A DNA stretch of 64,000 bases from Paramecium tetraurelia. Lineage: Eukaryota; Ciliophora; Oligohymenophorea; Peniculida; Parameciidae. Below are positions 25,547 through 38,912 of this stretch, in pieces. The notes below the pieces were generated by a model, which searched no databases, had not been told where the DNA came from, and saw only the letters and a list, made by a program, of their open reading frames with translations. A program made the translations under genes and the position numbers. Position 1 is the stretch's first letter. Every line of letters begins with the position of its first letter. The DNA lies in the NCBI RefSeq assembly GCF_000165425.1, contig NW_001798982.1, positions 195,369-259,368 of the forward strand. Reading direction: 5' to 3'.

Positions 25547-25617
25547 TTTCTTTTCTTTTCATGTAAATCAATAAATTACATGTATCCACTAAAATGAAGT
25601 GTATTTTTAAATTACAA

Positions 25618-26491
25618 TCATATGAATGGTCTCTTCTCTCCTGGCTTCGTTATAAATTCTCTCTTCTTGGAAACCCTATCAAATGCCGAGTTCTACTCAT
25701 ATCTGCCAGGTCCAGGAGTGAAACTCAAAGATGAAAATGGACTCCTCTTCTCACCTATCCCCTAGGAGATTTTCTAATTTCACTTCGATGTATTTCTTAC
25801 TGAAAATCGATTAGGAACAATCAATGAAATTTGAGGTTAATAAGTCTCTGGCCCAGGAACACCATTCTCTCTTTGATCATTGAACATCTTCCCTTTGCCC
25901 TTCAATTAAAACTAATATCTATGTTGACCCAGATCTTGACGTACATTATATTCTCCAGGACCTCAATTTACTCATCATTTTAGTACCTGGCAAGAATTTG
26001 GCCACCTCAGGAGCCTAATGTTTATTGTAAGGGAGGTATGTCTTCGAGTAAGCTTCCCATCCCAAACCAAATGATCGTTTCAATTGATCCATCCCAGGCT
26101 CTTATCCCACTCGATATCTATCAGGACTCGGGAAATCTTTGGCATTCACCTTTTGCCATTCATATTGAAACACCTTCTTATTCCCAAAACCTTATTGAGT
26201 GTATCTGAAATATTGATAAAATTAATGTTTACAACCTTTTTCCCAATTGTGATGGTAATTCCAATTTGGTTGGCAATTGAAATTGAGATTGAGTGTGAAA
26301 CCTATTTGCCTTAGGAAACGAGATCAAAGGGGCTGTATGTCTCAAAGTGCTCGATGAGATATTTGTACTCAATCCAACATTGTTTTGGAATAGGGTGTCC
26401 GTACTAAAAAACTGTTGACTACTTGTATTGGTTTCTCCTGGTTCGGTATTTACTCATAATAAATGCTTAATTTTCTACCTTTATGTTACAT
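25618..26491 (-). CDS. SHIPPO (sperm-tail PG-rich) repeat protein 2
   Basis: Another PGPGxY-repeat protein, probably microtubule-associated. The start codon is at 26491-26489 (MQHK), followed at once by a 26-nt intron (26453-26478) and EPGETNTSS. Further inferred introns of 25-31 nt join LGKR to YTQQGFGNKK, FLPG to PGEYNVRQDLG, and PNRFS to KISQGIGEKR. Repeats seen are EPGETN, EPGMDQ, GPGEYN, VPGPETY and TPGPGRYEQ. The gene ends ITKPGEKRPFI at TGA 25620-25618. Unlike SHIPPO gene 1, an intact frame can be reached using ordinary short introns only. About 250 residues. One splice junction near 26.2 kb has two equally good donors. Confidence 0.75.
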
Positions 26492-26671
26492 TTAATAATT
26501 AATTAATAATGAAATTTTTATAAGTGTTAATGCAAAGTATTTGAATAACCGTAAGCCAAATACTTCAGAAATTGTGTATATCTTATACAATTATTGTGTT
26601 ATTCCATCAGATTAATAATATAATTATCAATATAAAAATAAAACAGAAAATTTGTTTATAAATAAAATTTC

Positions 26672-28305
26672 ATGAGTCAGTTGAAATTTGTAAGATCGAA
26701 GAGTACCTCTAGATCAAATCCTTTGCGCAGATTAAAATAACAATTAAAGCAAGTTTAGAAACCTGGGAAACTCTATGTCAGTGTTGGAAGAAGCAGGTAA
26801 TCTCCATAACCCAATGAAGAATTACCCATTTCAACGCCAAGAAACAAGATGGATTTAAAATTACTTTAACTGCATCAGATCAATGAGAATACTGTTCCAC
26901 TGTAATAATCGGTTGGATGGCAATCGTTGCTTCCCTTGTCTCATGATGTCAGGATAATCAACGATTCATATAAACCACCAAATTCAACTTAATACAATGG
27001 AAATTGGAGGAATATTGACAGCAATTAGCACTACTACACTCAAACCAATTATTGTCGTTCCAAACAAAGTGAAAGTGCAAAAACAGATAAATTGTATACC
27101 TATCAAGTCCAATCAACCAAATTAAATTCATCCGATCAATTATCAATCTCTGCAAATGATTCAAATACTACTTCCAAATTCAATTTCAATTAAATCGCAC
27201 TCAAATAAAGCTAAAAAATTAATTAATAATTGAGCTCAGATACGAAATAATGCAGATTATACAACTCCACTCATTCAAATACCAACACAAAATTCAAAAA
27301 TGAGAGTGAGATCTCTGAATAAAGTAACAAATAATAAAAAAATGAAAAATTTGAATCAATCATTTTAGACATTTATCCAACATCTGCAAGAATGAAATAA
27401 ATTAAGACTAAACCTATTATTGAACAAAATGAAGATGAAGAATTATAAGGAATGAAATGTAGTACTCAATCATCCTAAAAGGAAATACCAAAGTTTTATA
27501 GTGAAATTTTATGTGATGGATCACTTTTTTTAAATGGACCTAAAAGATTTAAAGATACAGAAATTCAAACTAATTTCACTCAATCTAATAATATTGAAAC
27601 TACCAAAACTTCTCAATTGAGTTAAACTTGCAAATCCACTACAAATGCTTCTGTTTAAACAAAATCAAAGAAAAAGAATTTAGGTTTATTCTAATATCAA
27701 CTTTCATACTTATCCCCAAAGACAGATAAAAATTTCTTAGAGAATGATTTAATATCGTTAGATGACTTTTAATCATAAATTGTCTATGAGACTTAACAAG
27801 AAAACAAAAACAAGATGAAAAATTAACATTTCCAAGAGATTGACATTAATAATAAGTAATATATATATACTTATAATTTAGATCCTAAGTTTCACTTTAA
27901 AAGGGTAATATTTATTTGTCAAATCAATTACTTTTGGATCCTGAGGATGATTCATAACCTTTCTACTTATAAGCTGAACCCAAAGAAATTAATTCTAATT
28001 TATTTGATAAGAAATCCAATAAATAAAAGAGTATTTCTAAAGAGTTGGCACATAATAATAGTTGTACAAACCTTTCAAAGGGTAAAATCGAAAAAAGTGC
28101 TTCATTTTAAAGTGTAAATTGTTACAAAGACCATTTAAAAATCCTAATAAATTAGAGTTCTCAAAATAATTGTAAAATTGATTAGAATTAATCTTACTTA
28201 GTTTAAGATAATAAAACCAATAAATAAAGATACCCACTGAGAACTTCATAAAACAATTAGAGTACAATGAAACAATAAAAGTCAAAAATAACAAAAAAAA
28301 AATGA
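26672..28305 (+). CDS. Large hydrophilic Asn/Ser/Lys-rich protein, unknown
   Basis: The frame starts MSQLKFVRSKSTSRSNPLRR and runs about 535 residues with low-complexity composition: Asn, Ser, Gln, Lys and Thr dominate. No membrane segment or known domain is visible. A 26-nt intron at 27856-27881 joins DINNK to SQVSLQKGN, after which the frame continues LLLDPEDDSQPFYLQAEP and ends in a basic tail KSKITKKK at TGA 28303-28305. The basic ends with acidic middle patches suggest an intrinsically disordered protein. It is divergent from SHIPPO gene 2, with 180 nt between starts. Confidence 0.65.
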
Positions 28306-28721
28306 ATTATAAAAGACTTATTTAATAACTGTTACTCTGAAATATTTTTATATAAGTATACAATTAAATGATCTTGAATTGCAAGACGAAATGATTAAAT
28401 CCAATTTCCCCTTTCTATAATTCTAAATGGCAAAAATCTTTTTTTATAATAATAATATTATATATTAAAAATAAAAGGATCCCTTTCTATTACCAAATAT
28501 AGATTTGCATATATAAATATCCTTTTTGGAATGTCTTACTCTCTATATATTAGTTCATTTTTTTAAACATAACTAACAATAGAATTGAAAAATAAAAAAA
28601 CAAAAGAAATTATACTGTAGTTTCTCAGAAATTCAAATTTAATTACTTAATAAAAAAGATACTCTATTTAATTTTTTGACGAATATAATGAGCGTAAATT
28701 TGTAGATTTGATAAATATACT
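28306..28721. other. Intergenic between convergent genes, nothing recognised
   Basis: 416 nt, very AT-rich, between the stops of two convergent genes. It contains A and T runs but no supported frame, repeat family or RNA gene. Confidence 0.5.
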
Positions 28722-31700
28722 TCAGAAACTTAACATCTTTTCTTAAATTTATCTAAACTTCAGACTAATTGCTTGGAGTGGAGAATTGAGCATACCCTAG
28801 ACTTATTGATCTAGATAATAAACTTTGTAAGTTTTCTAAAGTAATTTATAGGTATAACAACAGGATTCCCAATTTTGTTTATTGAGTAAACACCTATCCA
28901 CATATTGAAACAAGGATTTAATAAATTTATCATACTAAAATGTATATAAATGGGGATAATACTCTATTAGATTTGATGAAACAAATCTTCATTTAAATTT
29001 TGTTGTTGGCCCATTTCTCTTTCAATTCAACTACAATATCATCAAGACTTTGATGATCCAACAATCTCTCTTATTAATCTGATTAGAAGATCTACAGTTC
29101 ATCACTCACCAAGGTAAATCTCTGTTTTGACATTAACTTCTAATTGTCATGATAATCAGCTTCAGAATAAAACAATTTCAGACTAAATGAATAATTTACT
29201 TGAATTAGAGTTTCATAAATGAAATTCCATTGCTAGAAGTTGATGTTACCCTTATTTGATGTATCAATAGATTCAAATAGGAATTTATATTTATACGAAG
29301 TTCTGTTTTTGAATTTACTGAATATTGTTAAGAATTGGTCCATTATTAAATCGAATTCTGTTGGAGATGGGTTATTTTTTAAATAAGCTAGATCAGATTA
29401 ATATAACTCATTAGTTATTACTTCCATCTCCTCTTCTGTATAATGATTTTAAGTAAGCCATTCTTGAAGAGCTTAAATGAAATTACTGAATATCAAACTA
29501 GGATATTCTTTACAGATCTCTAATATTTATAAGTACGTGTTGAAGTCTTAGACATCCAATTCGGCCTTAAGGAAACGTACAACAATCTTACAAGTTGAGT
29601 GTCGATGTTCATAATATAAAAAACTCTTTATCATCCTCTTATATCGGTTGCAATCGCTTAACTATGACTATCCAAATCGAAAAGTGATGTGCTCGTAAAG
29701 ATGAACATGCAAAGGTGTATTTGTATTGTTGGGCAATTGTCGTTATACTAATTCTGTGTAATGCTATAACAGAGTCCCAATTGTATATAGACCATTCATG
29801 TTGCTTTTATTAAACTTCCTGAGTACTATAATTTTAGTCAAAAATTACTTTGTTTAAGAACTGCAGTTGAATGTTATGCGGATTTCAAAGGGCAAGTGTT
29901 TATTCTTAGCTTCTTCTCCAATGTTAACTACGGTTTTTGGGTCTAAAAGTCAAATCTTAATAAGGAAAATGCATTTTCATCTTTCTCTAATTAATCTTCA
30001 TCCTCTGATACACTCCTATACGATTCTTCGTCAATGTCTCTCAAACCTTTGGGCATATCGACTTCTATTTCAAATGACTTTTGAGCTTTCAATGTTTTGT
30101 TATTGTTGGTAATTTATTTCATGGAATTTATTTACAATTGGGATTGAAAAGACACTTGGCTTGCTCTGATAGGAGACTGCTTGGAATACAATTGAGAACT
30201 ATCTTCTCTTTAAGGACTAACAGAAATTCTTGAGTCAACTAAGGTGTTTTTCTTCCTCATTTCTTTGAATTCAACTCCATCTAAGACCTTATGTAGATTG
30301 GCTTACTATTAAATTTAATTAATGATGAATTAAGGAGCATATCGTATGATTCGTACTAGAGATTATTAATAGAACTCTGAGATTTTTCTATCATCCTCAT
30401 ATTTAATCTAAAATTATTTGATGATTTGCATATTATTAGTAAATATCGATTTGATATCATCCAATTCAACTTGTAACTCTTGTTTTTCAATTGTAGCATC
30501 TATCACAGATGATTATTGATTTAGGACTATCTTCCAAATTTACATATAATTTTATAAGGTCTCTCTATTAATCTACCTTAAGTACTCCTTAAATTTGGAT
30601 AAATCATTAAGGGCAATTTCGTTTCTTATATTTAATGTATCTACAATTTGATTTATCTGTTTTTCTTGACGATTCATCTCATTATTAATCAAATTCAAAT
30701 AGTGTGGATCATTAGATAGGAGTTCCTAATATGGAAAATAAAATTGCTGGAACTTATCAATGATGTCATCCAAATCAAGGTAAGCATTCTTTAAAATCAT
30801 CTATTCATAAGGATTCCTGATTAGTTTATCCCTTTTGATTTGATATACACTGACTTGTGTTTCTTAGTCAGTAGAATTAACCTTCACTTAAATCTCCTCA
30901 TCAATTTATCGCTTCTACTTGTGAGTCTAAGTAGCAACATTAATCAATTAGTTATCGGATGTGCTTATGCATTTATCAATTGTTCTTACTAAATCGACAA
31001 CCTAACACCCCTTATCTTTGATCACTAAGTCCAATGTATGATCAAAGTAAAAGTCTTACACTTACAAATTCTTATACTAGATTTCCATGGTTTTAATATG
31101 ATTTTCACATTACTTTTTAAAGAAGTCATAAATTTTTTGTTGACATTATTCTAAATCTGGAGGATAATTGATTTGTGATGATTTCAATTCGATAATTTCC
31201 AATAGGTAATGATCCTTGTCATAAATTAATTCTCTTATTTATTTTTCTCTTCTAACGTCCTTCTTTCTCAAATATTAATTTTCCTTATTCATTTATAGAT
31301 TCATTTATTGGATTTAAAGTAATTCTTCTTTCTATTGTTGAATCTGACATAGTTGTTTTTACATAGCTTCCTAGTACCACTCATGCAATTTATTGATTTT
31401 ATCTAAACTCTACTACTCAATTTGATTTGCCTTACCATTCAATCCCTCCACAACATATTGCACATTTATCAAAAAGGAATCCCAAATTTTTTTGAGACAT
31501 TACCCAAATTCAAACCCCTTTTATTGCAATTGTCTCTGTAACTCTAACATTGATCCACTAAATATTACTTCTATTTTATTGTAGTATTCTTAAAATGATA
31601 AATTGCTCTGAGTTTATTAGACTTGCTATATCATTAATTCCAACCATTGAGCCAATTGCACAATATCTCTTCGTATACTTTTGTTATGTAAATTAACATT

Positions 31701-32062
31701 CTAAGCATCATGATAGTTTATGGCCTGAGTGTTTTTCTTGTTCACACTGATGGTTCTCTCTTTCGATCTCAATCTTCGTGGAGTAGTCTGCTGATAAATG
31801 ATATCGTCAATATTATTTCTGCTTCTGGTTTTATCTCTAGAATAGTGCAATAATCCTACTTGATCAACAAGTCCTTTATTTGATAAGTTATAGTTTGTTG
31901 TTGGACATTTGTCAGATCGTCCTTGATATTCTAAAGCCTATTTTATTATAAGTATCTATTGTGTAATTGCTGCGTGAATGGGAACAGTTTCTTAAGTTCG
32001 ATGTCATTAAGAAAATGAGAACTACTTGATCTTGAAATATCAATATTCAAATTGCCTCTCAT
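28722..32062 (-). CDS. Large coiled-coil protein with a C-terminal helical/EF-hand-like region, unknown
   Basis: About 1,090 residues. The start is placed at MRGNLNIDISRS (32062), needing a rather long first intron of about 35 nt to join the main frame; the exact N terminus is uncertain. From SIRRDIVQLAQWLELMIQQ to about residue 550 the protein is mostly coiled coil. A Ser-rich linker follows, with EVDMPKGLRDIDEE. The C-terminal 350 residues are globular and helical: KSFLYYEHRHSTCKIVVRFL and FESIDTSNKGNINFQQWNF, which looks like a degenerate EF-hand loop (D-x-S-N-K-G-x-I). A 23-nt intron near 29.84 kb and a 28-nt intron near 28.95 kb keep the frame. The end is QIQEKMLSF with TGA 28724-28722. 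Its stop to the giant gene's stop downstream is not shared; both genes run on the minus strand, 43 nt apart. Confidence 0.75.
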
Positions 32063-32105
32063 TTATAATTTATAATATTTACATAAATATAATTAATTAA
32101 TTAAT

Positions 32106-35100
32106 TCAAAAGTTGATATCCTCAACATCGATCTAATCATCAATATATGCATCTGATATATCTTTCGGATGATTTTTGTTGACCTGCTGCTTCTTCTTGA
32201 ATTCCAATTTATTCGATCTGCCCCCCACCTTCTCATTTTTCTCCAACTTCTACAAATACACCTTTTCCAATTACTGCTGCTTACTCTCCTTCTTCACCTA
32301 AAAGTTCTTAGTGAAATCCACCTATGCCTATCCACTATAAGATTATTCATCGTTGTTCTCATCGCCGAACTCAAATTCCAAGGGTTTCACCTTCGCCTAT
32401 CTGTAATTCTATTGCGTCTTACTCTGAGTAGGCAAACGAATCTAGAAATCTGAGGCTTATTCCTCCTCGAATCTTTAATTCAGCTAATTAAACTCTGAAG
32501 GCGAAATCTGATTCTCTTACCATTCCTGATCAGACATAGTATGAATTGAATCGTTTGAATCAAAAATATTCTTAATCTGACCTTCCTTATCGATCTTCTC
32601 CTTGCTTATTTATTCTCTCTTTGCCTTCTTCTAACGGTTCTCCACTTTCATCTAGTAAGGCTTAGGTTTTATTTTTTGGATTTGAATTTGATCTTGAAAT
32701 ATTTCTTAATCTTCCTCTTCTTCGATTGCTCTGCTGTCCATTAAAATTTGAATTCTATGTTAATCCTTTGATTCTTCAGTATCAAATTAAGGCTATTAAT
32801 CTGGAATACCTAATTGTAACTAAATATTATCAGAATCATCATCCTAATTGTTCTCATGTGAAGGTTCTCTAAGATCATTTAGTTTAGTTTTTGGTTTGAA
32901 TTGATTTGAAGGAATGGAAGGATAATCATCAATGTTTTGTTTATGTATTTAATTAAAATCATCACTCTTAGAATTAATTGATTATTTTTAAAATGATTCT
33001 ATAAAATATTTTTGTTATTATTGATTTTATTATTATTATTATTATTGTTATTATTGCAGTTATTATATATATTATTATTAATCTATCCCTTTCTATTAAT
33101 ATACAAATGATTAAGTTAATGGTTTATCTTAATTTGAAACCTATTATGTATATTATCCTTATTATGCTAGATTGGTTTATACACTCAAGGATTCACGACT
33201 ATTAGATTAATGTGATTATAATGCTCTATTGCCTTCATTGGCAAATTGAGCAGATTTAGCAAGCTATTAGACTTATGAATATTATAATGATTATGTTACT
33301 TCTCTCCTAGATTATGAGGATTTACGATTTGATGGCAAATTGTTATCTCCTTAATTATTTGACAATTGTGATTAGTTCTTTTTGCAAAAACTATCTGCTT
33401 TCTCAACTTATTAGTTAATCTATTGAGGATCATTCTCGTTATCATACTCGTTTTCAAAAGTTGGTACTATATTATAATGATCAGGTGGATAATCTTAAAT
33501 TTTTTATAATTGCAAGGTTTTCTATTATTTTGAAGGACTTTTGTTCTTCTCCTCATCAAAAATGGACAGTTAACTGTTTTCATGTGGTTCTTCTGAATCC
33601 TAGATTTAACTAATATCTTTTAAAGGACTTTGACTTTGATCATTGAAGGAATTCTAACAATGTTAACTGGATTGAGACTTTACAGAACTGAAATTCTCAG
33701 ATCCAGGAGAAGCATATGGAGGTTCATCATCAGGATTCTCAAATTAATTATTCTGAACAGTCTTATAGTACACAGTATGTTTGAGATTGGAGGGAACAAC
33801 TTATTTCTAAGGAAATTGCTAAGACCTATCGCTTTCCTAATGAAACACAGGATTAGAATTCTTATCACTGAGTATTACGCTTATCCCATTTAAATTACAG
33901 GATTGTTCTTGTGATTGCTCATGAGATTTCTATTTGGTAATATCATTCTCCTGGTTGACTGCTTAAGCATCCAAATCCGAAATGTCAATCTTTTATTCAG
34001 CTTGTGATTTCAAATCAAAGGGATGTTGAAAGAATCCGGAAATTTCTTACCTCTCAATATTCTATTTAGATTCATTCAAATAATAATTTTGGACGAATTC
34101 ATCGAAAAATTGTTCTCCCTTTTAAGTTTCCCAAATTAACAGTAGAATATTGGAGAAAGTCACTATAAGTGAATCTATGGCGCTAATAAAAGTCTATGAA
34201 TTAAATGAATTTTCGTAATAGGCTATCAAGGCACAACTAACAATTATTGGAATATTGACTAAGGTAATGTAAAGTCCATTTAAACAATTAAAGGAAAAAA
34301 AGGGTTTGATGTCCACCATCTTGGCTTTGAAAAACGTAAAACCAAAGTATCGACTCATGATGAGTTTGTAGAGGGGATACGCTAATATCAAGGACAATGA
34401 AATCAAAATGTAATTGGTAATCTTATTTTTCAAAGTTGAGGCCTGCCACCTCATGAAATCCTAATCACTCCATATCTTTTATTTAACCAATAGAAGGTGA
34501 GCAACATTAAATAGCCAATTCAATACAACACTACCAACTAGAATCCAAAAGTAATACATATCATTGTATTCATAATAATCGTGCAATAAAAATAACACAG
34601 TCAACCATGATGACCATATCAAAGGAGCATTCAACCCTAGAATTGAGCCAGGCATATAAGTTTCATTTCTGTATTATTTAGAGACTAGCACAGAGATAGT
34701 GAAGAAAGTGAATAATATCACATGGGGAACCGGGACATATCGGTTTGGTCCCATATTGGTAATGACTTCCTGTGGTATCAATTCGCAAAGTAACCCTTTA
34801 GGTTGGTAACTGTTAGGACACTCTTCCTTACAAGCACCTTCAATCAAGTAATGCGTGCTGGTGGATTAATTACATTAGGTGCAATTATTTAAAGATGTGC
34901 ATACAGCACAAGTACTTGGACACTGGATGCATTTACCACTAGTAACATCACCAAAATAGGTATCTGAACATTTGGTAACACAAACAGTTCCATCTAGAAA
35001 TTATGGTGTTGTTCCTTAGACTTAACATGATGTACAGGTCTATGCACTACCATTACAAGTTAAGCAATTAGATGAACATTGGAAACATTCTTGATTTACA

Positions 35101-38100
35101 GCATAATAGTTAGATTAACACTATTGAATGCAAGTGAAATTAGAAAAGAAGTATGGTTTAATGCAGGATGAGCACAATTGTTGTCCATCTTTCAATTCGC
35201 ATGTTTGGCAACTCGAATTGCATTTCAAACAGGAAGTTTGATCAGCATCTACATAGTACTAATCTCCGCATGTTAATACACATTATGATAGTTTTAGTAG
35301 GAATCCATCTGAACATTTGACACATGTTTTATCATCTGGACATTGGCTGCATCCTGATATACAGGACTTACATTGCATTTGTTCTTCATTTATAAAGTAA
35401 CCAGATGGGCAATCTGCTCTACATGTTCCTGACAAAGAATATTAACCAGGTTAGCATTCAGTACATTAATCATTGGTAATACAACTTATGCAAGTGGCTG
35501 GACATAATTCACACACTAAAACCTTGCTTGAATTATAAGTCTAATAATATCCTTCTTCACATCCTTTGCTGTAACATTTATGATCATATAATGGGATATT
35601 TGGTTAACATTTTGAACAGTAAGAGGAATTCATGGAACATAAAATACATTCACTATCACACTTTTCACATTTATTATTTGAATTCAAGGGTAAGTAATAT
35701 GTCTCTCCACATGTGTCAACACAAACACTATCTTGGTACTTATAAGTGTCAAAACATTTATCACAAATTAGAATATTGTTAATAGGTGAACAAGTTTAAC
35801 AGTGATTTGGACACTATTGGCAAGAATATTCTTGCTCATTCTAATAATACCCATCTCCACATGAGTCTACACAAGCATTTGATTTCATATAAATGTACTT
35901 AGATATGATGGATGGATAACAGGTCTGACATTAGAGATTGTCAGATGTAATTATCTTGCAAGTCCTACAATTATTCAACTGAGGACAAAATAAATTAAAT
36001 TGAAATGCTCCATTTACTGAACTATCAACTAAATAGTTAGTATTATCTATTTTTCTATATGTTTTAATCGTAAATGTTCTTGGTTACTATTCATTTTGAG
36101 GAGTAGCAATTCCATTAACAATGACGTTATATTGTAACTGATTCGAGTCAAAGGGCCCTGTGATAACTAGAATATTATTGGATTAGACACTGCAGTCCAA
36201 TTTATTATTAGATGTATCCTTACAAGAATAACCAGATGATGGTAGATTGAATGGAAATAATATATGAATCTAATAAGTGCCTTCTATCAATCCATTTTGT
36301 AGAGCAAAATTAAATTAATAGACTGCATTCTAAGCTCCATAATATTATTTATCAACAATCAATTCAGTTTATGTAATATCACCATATTAAGAATTACTAA
36401 TATAAGGACCTTGTTGATAACTCATCAACCCATTCGTTGATTTAGTTGAAAATTCAAAATCCTAACTCTTGGTCATAGTGTCTTTGCATTTGATGGTTGA
36501 AACTGTTAATTTCAAAGTAGTTGGCAACAAGACTTAATCAGTACTTTCAATCAGTACATCTAATTGATTAGAGGATATTTTAGTGCAAGTTTTGATGACA
36601 GCTCCTTGTAATTTACACAATGGATTATTGTTGATCATTAAATCACCAACTTTGACTGTCATTTAAATAGGATAGAATTGAGGAGTCTTAGTTTTGATTG
36701 TGAATTAAAAAGTATTGGAGTACCCATTTTTGAATGGTTAATCTGATTCTATAATGACTAATCCGTCAAATGATGATCTAGTATTAACTGAGTATCCTTA
36801 GACATTGGAGATTTTGTCTATAATATTATTGAATTAGTCATAAGAAGTAAATTTGAAGTAATTAGTTTAACTTGTATCAAATGGATTTCTAATTTGAATT
36901 GATATTGAATTAATAATAAATTGTTTTGAAGCCTCTAATGATGATTAAATCTTGAATACTAAAACCTAGTCCTAAATTGTAGTGATTTGACAACCATTTG
37001 AGTCTATATTACATGTTTGAGTATTTTGATTCACAAATTTGATCTCCTAAGGAATTTCCATTCTCAAAGTACCTGATGCTGGAATACTATTCTTAGGTGT
37101 TATTTTCAATGTGAAATAAGAATAATCTCCAACTATATCCAAACTACTTCCTTGTCGTTCGTATTGAGCATTTAGAGTTCCAGGAGTGAATGAAGGTGTC
37201 TTATATTGAAAGTTAGTCATTTTATCTACTGAAAATCCATTCTACATAGTCTAAATGTATTATATGGTGATAGTGGAAATAGTAGAAATTGGATTCAACA
37301 CATTCTAAATAGCTATGTTATGTGTGCCAACGGTAGTCAGACACCCTCCTATATCAATATAATCTGCATTAACAACTGGGATTGCTACAGAATTATCGCA
37401 ATAGCAGATTAGATTTGAGGATAATAGTGTTTGAGCTAATGCTATCCTTACGAATCCAGCTGAATTCAATGCATTCTTGATTGTAACACCAAAAGTATAT
37501 TTCGTATAAATGTTAATCTCGGTTGAATCAATACTTAAACTGGCTGTCAATTGATCATTTTAAACTGAAATAGAGGGAAAGAGTATCTAATACTGTAACA
37601 CATCATTGGAATCCTTGAAATCTATTTATGATTGAATGGGCTAAGTGTTGCCCATCACTTTCAATGCTTCCATATATAGTTTTATTGAAACATCCTTAAC
37701 AGCTATTGCTGAGGGCATTTAAGCCTTAATCAAACTCGGAGTACTCACTGTGAGTGCTTCCAATAAGCCTATTGATACAGTGGACACATAGCCTTTCACA
37801 GTAGAAGTTGTAACGAACTCCCCGTTGCTTAAAATCGAAACTTCGATTAGAGGATTTGCACTAAAGGTAATAGGCAACATTATGTTTTCCCAAATCATTT
37901 ATAATTTATCAGTGTTTGGGAATAAGCCGGTTGTTGAATTAGATGAAAACACAACTGAACCACCATATGGTTAGAAGTTACTAATCTGAATGTTATCGCA
38001 AGACTATTCAGCAAATTATATATTGAAATTTCCAATAGGTTTGTTTGTGTGTGGTCCTTTCACATTACTACATTTTATTATCAAGCTGCCTGCTGCCAAA

Positions 38101-38436
38101 GAAACGCAGGTGAATTTTTGATTATTTTGGGTACACGTTATACTTTGAGTGGTCTTTTATAATGTTAATCAAACTTACTTCCCTGCAAGTAGTGGTTCCG
38201 CTGATTAAAGGTGAAATTGAAGGTGAACCACTCCAAAAAGTTGGAAATGTTATATCCACATTACCAGAAGCAGATATTGGAAATTCAAATTACACAGACC
38301 CGTCTGTTTTATATGCATAACTACTTAAGGCTGTTCCCTTTATTGTTGAACAATCCAATGCTATAATTATCATTATATCTCATTTACATGCTAAGGCAAC
38401 ATTCAAAATTTGAATTATGAATAATGAAATATACAT
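32106..38436 (-). CDS. Giant cell-surface receptor-like protein: beta-rich ectodomain, furin-like Cys-rich repeats, multipass membrane region, Gln-rich tail
   Basis: About 2,090 residues. The start gives a signal peptide, MYISLFIIQILNVALA, interrupted at its end by a 27-nt intron (38361-38387); a 25-nt intron lies near 38.15-38.18 kb. Residues up to about 790 are Ser/Thr/Asn-rich, beta-type sequence with scattered Cys (no named domain). Then from about 36.0 to 34.8 kb come repeats with the furin/EGF-receptor Cys pattern: CQTCYPSIISK, CQQCPNHCQTC, CSQCPDDKTCVKC, CPSTCAVCTSLNNCTQC. At 34.2-34.75 kb follow several hydrophobic segments, for example HVILFTFFTISVLV and NYILISLSLILAYPLYKLIM. The remaining 660 residues are a cytoplasmic tail rich in Gln, Ser and Glu, with a poly-Gln run, ending at TGA 32108-32106. 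This architecture is common in ciliates; ligand and role are unknown, and several frames rest on TAA/TAG as Gln. Confidence 0.8.
33003..33075 (-). repeat. Poly-glutamine trinucleotide run in the giant receptor tail
   Basis: On the coding (minus) strand this is a run of TAA and CAA triplets (ATT/TTG repeats on plus) coding about 18 Gln residues with one Leu and an Asn. Nearly all are the reassigned codon TAA. Confidence 0.8.
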
Positions 38437-38561
38437 TTATATAAAAATTTTATTAAAATATTAAAAATCTAATTTTAATATCCTTGAAAGGCTTAAAACT
38501 AAATATTACTTGAAGTAATTTCAATTTTTCTATAATCCCTTTTCTATTTTATATATCCACA

Positions 38562-38861
38562 ATGATTTCTCGACAATCCAAAGTTTAAAAAAGTAGACAG
38601 CAATTTCAGTCCTTTCTCCAATTATGTTCTAATTTCATTCAATAAGCTCTCAATTCTAAAACTTAAGGCACCATACATATTTACTAATGCACTCAGTATT
38701 CGTGAATCCAAAAGCATGACATAGATGAAAATTCTTTTATTGATTAATTATTTTCTATATCAGTAATCTAGAGTATCTATTTAAATTACTCTTTTCGAGA
38801 ATTAACCACAGATGATCATCCTCTTTAATTATTGAGTAAAGTTTTAATAGAAGACAAATGA
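38562..38861 (+). pseudogene. Small reading frame interrupted by one in-frame TGA
   Basis: Starting at ATG 38562 the frame reads MISRQSKVQKSRQQFQSF for 47 codons, meets TGA at 38703-38705, and then continues in the same frame with equally protein-like sequence (KHDIDENSFIDQLFSISV, FRELTTDDHPLQLLSK) to TGA 38859-38861. No GT-AG intron of usual size removes the first TGA while keeping the frame. It could be a decayed gene, a short real protein with a chance extension, or a sequence error. No family recognised. Confidence 0.35.
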
Positions 38862-38912
38862 ATAAATGAGAGCCAAACATAAAATGAAAATAAAATCAAT
38901 TTTTTTCCAAGG

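Noticed and set aside
30180-30360. A 26-nt intron in the large coiled-coil gene near 30.3 kb
   Set aside because: The frame turned out to be open straight through this stretch (RYAPQFIINQIQQQ into HKVLDGVEFKEMRKK), so no intron is needed.
33630-33893. Open frames on both strands over the receptor tail (plus-strand Leu/Ile-rich frame)
   Set aside because: The minus-strand tail frame is continuous with the membrane region upstream. The others are shadows of its low-complexity codons.
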